Shown here: piece after piece, positions 57,216-64,000 of the stretch
Position numbering within the stretch: the first letter of the stretch is position 1
Layout of the letters: each line of letters opens with the position of its first letter
Assembly (NCBI GenBank): GCA_029448655.1
Contig: JACCLO010000005.1
Span: 3,038,001 to 3,102,000, forward strand
DNA length: 64,000 bases
Reading direction: 5' to 3'
DNA from: Wolfiporia cocos
Taxonomy: Eukaryota > Basidiomycota > Agaricomycetes > Polyporales > Phaeolaceae
Notes under the pieces: generated by a model
The model's input: only the letters and a program-made list of their open reading frames with translations
Told to the model about the DNA's origin: nothing
The model's database searches: none
Position numbers and translations under genes: made by a program

Positions 57216-58291
57216 TCACCAGCGGGGAGGTTCAGCCGCGCTAGAAGGCGGAGGCGCAGCAGAAGGCGCATCGTAGTCCCTAGCACGGGTCGGGCTACTG
57301 CCTCTAGGAGGGCTTCTCGAGTAGCTTCGGCGCCTTCTGTAGTCCGGGGAATACCTGCGCGGCGGGGGGCTACGGCGGTCGCGCCAATCCCTGCTGTCTC
57401 GGCCGTAATTGTCACGGTCTCTGTCGTCACGGCGGTATGGGTCACGATCACGACGATCACGGAACGAGTCACGGAACGAGGAGTCCTTGATGTCGTCGTA
57501 ACGGTCGTCCCGGTGGCCTGGGTATGTGTCACGGCCGCGACGGCGGCGATGACCCATGTATTCGCCTGGAGTCGGAGCGTGAGGCCTGTCGGTGACTGAA
57601 TAATCCACACGGATGCGACGGCCATTCAGATCCTATTGTTAAGCGTAAGTCAAATACCGTTGTTGATGACGACGCTGCCACTTACAACACCGTTCAGTTC
57701 TTTGATGCATCTGGCAGCTTCATCGACTGTGGACATGGAGATAAAGCCGAAGCCACGAGAACGGTCGGACTAGATGCCAAACCACATGAGGACCAGTATC
57801 GCCACACAGAATGAGATACATACCCTCTGATCATACACGATCACCACTTTCTCAACGCGACCAAAGCGGCTGAACTCATCGTCAAGATCACGCTCTGTGG
57901 TCCTGATACTTAACCCGAAAACTCCCAGGACGTTGGAGGGATTGGGCGCCTGCTTCGCAAGGTAAGCCCAGGATACGTGAGACATTCAAGAAACGATAAT
58001 AACGAACAATTGGTGCGTGAGGCGGCCGACGAGGAGGGGGCGACCTGCGGAAGGAAGAGCCCCTCACCGGACTGCGAGAACGAGAGCGGCCTCGCGGGGG
58101 AGGCAAGTCGCGATCCCGCGGGTCGACTGCGGGGCCCGAGGCAGGGGGTGGCGGCTCATTGTAGGCGTCGGTATAGGGGTCAACGGGAGGGGCAGCAGAG
58201 TCTCCGTACTAATTTATACACCAAAACAACCAAAAAAGCTCTAAATCAGTGACGGGCCACCACAACACTACCGACAACGAGGACGCACCAT
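57216..58291 (-). CDS. Transformer-2-like SR splicing factor
   Basis: Exons 58291..58289 (ATG only), 58208..58008, 57949..57824, 57769..57686 and 57632..57216 give 276 aa. An RS-type N-terminus (PPRGRSRSRSPVRGSSFRRS) is followed by one RRM at about residues 70-155: RNP2 LGVFGLSIRT, then RDLDDEFSRFGRVEKVVIVY, RNP1 RSRGFGFISM, and ELNGVDLNGRRIRVDYS. The C-terminus is rich in Arg/Asp/Tyr/Ser (RDDRYDDIKDSSFRDSFRD; SYSRSPPRGSSPTRARDY). The linker residues PNPSNVLGVFGLS are diagnostic for Tra2, an exonic-enhancer-binding splicing regulator. The start is inferred: the ATG at 58291 has a strong context (ccaccATGG) and is followed at once by gtgcgt, with acceptor aattag before TAC. It diverges from RPL18 with about 185 bp between ATGs. 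Confidence 0.85.
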
Positions 58292-58476
58292 GGTGGTTCA
58301 GTTTTCCGCGATGTTTGGCGTTGTTTAGCTGTGGCGATACTTAGAGATTCGAGCTCCGTCGGCGTCTATGAACCCTATCAATGGAATTACACAGTTCTTC
58401 AGCCACTTCAGCCACTCGCTCGTGATCCCGACTTGCCCATCGCGTATAGCAACCCCGCCGCAAGAGCAAGAGCAAG
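58292..58476. promoter_or_regulatory. shared divergent promoter TRA2-like / RPL18
   Basis: 185 bp separate the two inferred start codons on opposite strands. Both genes have their first intron directly after ATG, so the true promoter and 5' leaders must lie in or overlap this interval. Confidence 0.55.
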
Positions 58477-59260
58477 ATGGTGAGGCCGTTATGCTGCCAG
58501 TCCGCGTCATTGCTGATGCCTATGTGTTGGGGTTATGATAGGGTATCGACATTAAAAAGCACCACGTCAAAAAGGGCCAACGTACGGCCCCCAAGAGCGA
58601 GGACCCGTACCTGCTCTTGCTGGTCAAGGTACGCATGCTGAAGTTCGTGTCAATGACTTACCGCCGACTTGTATGCTGCAGCTGTACCGCTTCCTTGCCC
58701 GGCGCACGAGCTCCGCTTTTAACAAGGTCAATATGTCTCGGAACGAAGGCCCAGTGCGCGAGTTATTGACATTCACGTGAATCAGGTCATCTTGCACCGT
58801 CTCTTCCTGTCGAAGATCAACCGCCCTCCGATCTCGCTTTCCCGCATTGTAACGGAGACGAGCGCAACCCCTGACCGGGACTCCAAGGTCATTGTTATTG
58901 TCGGCACCGTGACCGACGATGTGCGCCTGCTTGAGGTCCCCAAGCTCACCGTCGCTGCTCTTCGCTTCACGACCGCTGCGCGCGAGCGCATCATCAAGGC
59001 TGGTGGTGAGGTTCTCACCCTCGACCAGCTTGCTCTCCGCGCGCCCACCGGCTCGAACACCGTTCTTCTCCGGGGCAAGCGCAACACGCGGGAGGCTGTC
59101 AAGCACTTCGGCATGGGCCCCCACAAGCACAAGAAGCCCTACACTATCTCCAAGGGCCGCAAAGTACGTCCAGACTCTGTGACAAATCTCCATCCGCTCA
59201 CATTGTCTTTAGTTCGAGCGTGCTCGTGGTCGCCGAAAGTCGCGTGGCTTCAAGGTTTGA
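58477..59260 (+). CDS. RPL18: 60S ribosomal protein eL18
   Basis: Exons 58477..58479 (ATG only), 58542..58628, 58682..58726, 58786..59163 and 59213..59260 give 186 aa, the length of yeast L18. Sequence: [133 protein letters not shown] and the basic end [16 protein letters not shown]. The Gly that follows the initiator Met in all L18 proteins is encoded after the first intron (gtgagg donor, gatag acceptor), which makes the single-codon first exon compelling. It is a large-subunit surface protein. Confidence 0.96.
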
Positions 59261-62200
59261 GCATCCTTGTCTCAAAATCGATTTGCAGTCGGTGGATATG
59301 CGGCGACAGGCAGTATGTCATGGTACCGATGGTTGGCCTGGGGATATGTATATCTACACGCCGAAGGGTGGTCCCCCCTTCACGACTCCTATGTTTATCC
59401 TTGCATCTCTCAGCCCCTTCGTCATGACTATAATGCATGCTCGTCCTATGCTCGTCTCTGGCGGCATGTTCAGGGACGCTATCGCGAAAAATATAGGTGC
59501 ATTGGGAAAGACAATGATATCGCTATGTGAGTGTCTCGTGACTTGTGAGCATCCGTTCACTCTCGATAGTGCTATACGTGTGTACCGGCTCGACTACCGG
59601 GTGTTCTACCTGCTTCGCTATTGTGGCTCCAATGTAAGAAAGCGAAGCTGTTTGCAACGACGCCGAGATTCTGCCTATGTCGACGCCCCTGTCACGATGG
59701 CCCTAGAGGTGCTGTTGATTCAAGGCACCGTAATGCATATTCTGGCAGCTCGACTCTTCCACGGCGATACAAGCGCCTTTGTATGCGACTTGGCCGCCAT
59801 CATTGGATGACGACCACTATCATGAGGGTCGTCGGACTCGACCGCCGTGTATGCAAATAGTCCAAATGCCGCGCAGACGAGCCACTCGGACAATGTTCTC
59901 TGTATTATACGAACTCAGCGAACTGGAAGCTCATAAAACTCATAACAACGCGAATCACGTCTCGGATGGAGCTCTGCGCTAAGAGTAGTCCGGGTCTTCA
60001 GTACGATGAAGGTGTGTCTTACATATCTCTGTTGAACGCAGAACCTCAAGCAGGAGCATATAGCGACGACGATGTGGGACAGGGCACGTTCCCCCACATG
60101 ACAGGAAGACACCATCGTCACTCGAGGGCTTAGGGCAAGACGTCTCCGCAATGCAGGATCTGCCGTATGGTTCGCGGGTCGTACAGTCGCCCATATGGGT
60201 AGTAGCCATACAGAAGAGCCGAGACGCTACGATAATCCTTTGCCTGGGCAATTCATAGCTTGAGACTGCGAGCTACCAACGTGAAGTCGGCATTCGCAGC
60301 AACAGTGCGCGACCTGTCGATAGACCAGTGCGTAAATCTCTGACACAACCGAGCTCAGTGCTGCTGATCGAGTTAGGCTCGAGAACGAGCACCTTAATGC
60401 ATCATGGTTCAGCGGTGGCGGTTCAAGCCACATTTTCCACGTACACACTATTCACACCGTCCGATTCGTAAACAGCCGCCACAACGTTCGATCTAACGCT
60501 TGCACTGCCGCCTTCGGAGATGCGCTAATCCAATCCATTTAACGTCGACGCTGGTCGAGCTATCTGACAGGGATACATGCGTCACCTAGCTAGATCTGAC
60601 GTACACCTCCGGTTCACATTCTATCATTGACCGGTGTCTCGACCAACCCAGCTTCTCCAGGACATTCTAAGATTGATGTACGGCGATGACGCGGATGCTT
60701 CTCCTCGAGAGCGCCGGTCGTGGCTAGGCAATTCGGTGACAGTGGCAAAGGGCATAAAACCTCACGTTTGGATGACATCAGACCCTTCTTTGAGACTTTT
60801 CACCGACGGTCCACTCAGGATTCTATATATACCTCGTTCAGTATCCGGCTGCTTGCGATGTTGACTGGGGACTTGCGCCGTGGTCGATAGTGGCGCAAAG
60901 TGGCACAACTTCGCCTGCAGCGCAACTGACAGTGACGAATTACGATATCAAATTACAAGGCAGCGCACATTTTGTTTGCGCCTCATGCACAGCTGTGAGT
61001 TGACGATGCTCTCGAATGCGCTCGTGAGTGCACCATTCGCATAATATATTTCTTTGCTTGATGTAGTATCAGCTCTCTGATCGGCTAGTGGTGTCATCGC
61101 TCTATTCCCGGAGCAGAACGACGCGTCAAGGAACACAATGACCAATGGAACACATGAAGTTTTAGCGAATGCAGACAAGGAGCTGTACAGACGAAATGCG
61201 TTCATGCGAACCCTCGGGCTACTTGGCAGTTGGTTCTGCGAACTTGTTCAAGTAAGCGATGTTGCATGCTGCACATTGGGGCATCGCTGAAATTGCTTGG
61301 TTAGTGTAATCGGCTGTCCGACAGTGGAACGCTGAGCACGGTGTGTATATTGCCGCTAGGTCTATCCCACCACGCGCATTACAACTAGACGCCAAGAAGC
61401 AATGGTGCTGCTTACACTACAAGACATGAGGGGTTTGCGCGGAGTCTTTGGGCAGGGCACGTGCCGATGGATGTCAAATACGCTCGCGGGTTGGCGACCG
61501 TTCCACCTCCGTTCGCTGCGTAACAGAGTTTTTGACTACATCAATCCCTTTCATTTACACAGACAAGCGAGCGATCGATATTGCCTCGACCACTTCTGCG
61601 CACCAAGGCCGCTCAAGAAGCCTACTGCCCTATTCCCCGTGGACACGGTCGGCAGTCTCGAGGGCGTGCACATGAGCAACCATGCCGCATCGCCAGCCCG
61701 GTGGGCCCATCGCCAACGCCGAGGGTGCCAACGCTGCAGTCCGGTGACCGATCACCAGCAGGACTGTGCGAGCAGCCCGTCCACAGAAGCAGGCGATCGT
61801 GCGATAGACACAGATGGGCCAGATATGAATCCAACGTGGGCACCGCCGCGCTTGCCCGCAAGGCAGGAGAAGGGGCGCGAACGCCGCGAACGCAATAGGC
61901 TCAGGGGCTAGCTTGATTGAATGTGAGCTTCGCCGCTGGATGGGGACGGCGGACGGACGCGCGGGATCCCCTGGGGCGACTCGTGCGCGATTAATCTGGC
62001 TGCATGCGTGCTTCTGCGTTCTGTTCTCGCTCAGTGCCTCTGCGTTCGTGCTTCTGGCGTTCTGCATGCAGTCGCGCTGTGTGCATCTGGCAGCCTGCCC
62101 GGGTCCTCGGGGGACGGCTCGGAAGAACGCCTCGGGCCGGTCCCTATAGTCTGGTGTGCGGGACGCCCGAGTATGGCAGCAAAGTCCCACTGCTCGCGCT

Positions 62201-64000
62201 GATCCTGCGCACACCCGGCTGCGCTCGCTCCCCGTGGCGATCATGCGCGATGCGTCTCAACACTAGGCTTGTCTATGAGCTCCAAGTGCCCTTGTACACT
62301 CGCACGCGACCGACACATGATCGTCATGCAGGCGATAGCGTCTCTTCACTGAATGCGTGGGCTAATCTAGGCTGTAGAATTGCACGCTTGATGGTCGTAT
62401 TTCATGAAACCCGTCGCATTCACAATACACCTCCTCAATCGTTTGCGGAAAATGCTCGGTTCGTCTACTGCCCGATCTTACGGAAATCATAGTATGTGGC
62501 CAGAACCGCCGTCGCCCGTTCCGCTGGACTCACTCGGGGCTATGCTATCCAAGCTCCGTCCGTCTTACGCGAAGGTGTTTCAGCCGATCACATCCTCACG
62601 GCCAGCGAGCCGCAACGCACCAAATCGGTGCCGACGTCGACACCACGCCCTCGTTCGCTGCTGCTAGCGAACTGCCCCCGAGCGAGCCTCGCCGCGCAGC
62701 AACACGATCGGCGCGGACATCAGCACCGAGCATTGCCCGCGAGATCGCGGCAGCAATACGCCTAGCGTCTCCACCGCGCGAGCCCCAGGGAGCCATATAC
62801 GTACGTGCGTACGTACCTGCAGCATCTATCATCCGCCATCTCGACCCGCGCACGGGCGAATCTGCGTCCGCGAAGGTCGCCGGACCATCACCATCGCCTC
62901 GGGCACGCGAGGCACCGATTGCACCCCACGATCGGCGGCGTCGGTGGCACTGGCAGACCGCGTGTGCTTACGTGGGCTGCGTGTGCCAACGGCTCAATCA
63001 GAGTGGGCGACGGCGGTCGTCGTGGCGGGCGACGCGGCCTGGATCGCCGTCGCGGCCTGTAATCGATAATCTCGCGCGAATCTGCCTCCAGGGGCCGTCG
63101 CGCGATTAGCACCGCCCTGCGGCTTCTGCGTGCGGAAGCTTCCCTCCACCGCTGGTGGCACTGGCACGGTCGTGCTGCGTTCGGAACGTCGCCGCGTACG
63201 TAGGAAAAGGGCCGCGGTGCTGCCCGCCGCCCTCCCGATACCAGCCTGAGCCGCCGCCTGGCCGGGTGGCGCGGGCGTGGTCAGCAGACGGGTCACTGGG
63301 ACACACGCGTGCGCGCCGCCAGGCGTTTGCGCGTCAGCGCGCGAGGGCGGCGCTCGCTTCCGGCCAGGCTTTGAAATTGGGACGGACGTCTTTGGACGCC
63401 GAGCGATTGCATCTCGCGAATACAGCACGGACCGCGCTGCGAGCGTCGCGGGGGTCCCACGTGAAGCGGGCGTTGTGGCTTGCCGCTCGCGTGGGGGCGC
63501 GTCGAACGTCAGCGCGGGGCGCGCCCGGCTGCGGTCTCGGGAGGGCGAGACGTCGTTACGCGTCAAGCTGCACCGTGGCGCGCGCAAGCCAGCACGCGTC
63601 GCACGCGCCCTCAGTCGATGTCGATGCCGATGTCGATAGGCCTCCCACCGGGACGTCGTCAGGAGCAGCAGCAGCAGTCTGCGATTGGCAATCACATCGG
63701 CCGGGAACGAGGCGGAGGAGACCTCGCACGCAATAGCGTCTCGCGCGGTCGCAGTCGCAAGCTGGCAACAACAGCGTCCGCCGCGGGCGCTCCCGCGAAG
63801 CACGGTCCTCGATCGTAATATATGCTAAACGCGCCTCGAGGCGCGCCGCTCCCACCGCACGCACGCCCGTGACCGCGCACACGCACGCGGGCTGAGCGCG
63901 CGGGCGGCGGCGGCGGCGGGCCGCCTCGCACAGGTGCAGGAGCAGCGGGGCGGGGGAGCATGCGTGGGTGCGACCAGGCTCGCGATGCAGGCGTGATTGG
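59261..64000. other. gene-poor region, 4.7 kb, no supported gene
   Basis: No frame shows family features. The left part (59.3-61.4 kb) is moderately AT-rich; the right part (62.6-64 kb) is very GC- and CpG-rich, which produces long spurious open frames on both strands. A possible gene start near 62492 (MWPEPPSPVPLDSLGAMLSK) would run off the right edge, but no splice path gives a coherent product. Confidence 0.45.

Noticed and set aside
59220..59810. Plus-strand open frame of 196 codons downstream of RPL18
   Set aside because: Begins inside the last RPL18 exon in another frame, and no family resemblance is visible; could be checked by RNA-seq.
62994..63803. Minus-strand open frame of 269 codons at the right end
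   Set aside because: The region is extremely CpG-rich, where stop codons are scarce on both strands; the Arg/Ala/Thr-rich product has no domain.

Overview
The window is nuclear DNA of a filamentous basidiomycete, most likely an Agaricomycete. The evidence is gene density (a gene about every 2.5 kb on both strands), many canonical GT-AG introns of about 45-65 nt, GC-rich coding DNA, fungal-type ribosomal protein genes, and a DUF6533-type multi-pass membrane protein, a family typical of basidiomycetes. No rRNA, tRNA, CRISPR array or intact transposon was seen. All exon boundaries were worked out by hand from splice signals, reading phase and family conservation.

Layout. 0.5-8 kb: three minus-strand genes, namely a Pho85-type (PCL1-like) cyclin, a small SH3 protein and a long low-complexity protein with an SSXT (SS18/GIF-like) domain. 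9.7-15.1 kb: ribosomal protein uL2 (RPL2, plus), an FGGY carbohydrate kinase (minus) and a TDP2-like phosphodiesterase (minus). 16.3-20.1 kb: two tandem, divergent cyclin-like genes (minus), the second with an in-frame 165-bp tandem duplication. 20.8-24.6 kb: ribosomal protein eS25 and two low-complexity hypothetical genes (minus). 25.3-32.3 kb (plus): glucosidase II beta subunit with a KDEL tail, a proline-rich hypothetical gene and a PHO80-like cyclin. 32.8-39.3 kb (minus): a membrane-anchored DUF3445 (HODM-like) protein, a Ser-rich hypothetical gene and the HEAT-repeat cochaperone TTI2. 39.4-44.1 kb (plus): COMPASS subunit SWD1 and the nucleostemin-like GTPase NUG1. 44.4-48.1 kb (minus): a 1167-aa protein with a long disordered N-terminus and a degenerate MDR-type oxidoreductase domain. 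48-57 kb is gene-poor, with one DUF6533 protein and a probable F-box relic. 57.2-59.3 kb: a divergent pair, TRA2-like splicing factor (minus) and ribosomal protein eL18 (plus). 59.3-64 kb has no gene I can support.

Most genes are conserved housekeeping functions: translation (RPL2, RPS25, RPL18), ribosome assembly (NUG1), chromatin (SWD1, the SSXT protein), PIKK maturation (TTI2), ER glycoprotein processing (GTB1) and splicing (TRA2). The accessory signal is in the cyclins: four cyclin-box genes within 32 kb, two of them fast-evolving tandem paralogs. Three genes (RPS25, TRA2-like, RPL18) appear to begin with a first coding exon that is only the ATG codon. I found no clear multi-gene novel system; the cyclin pair, the MDR-like fusion protein and the membrane-anchored HODM-like protein are the least ordinary items.
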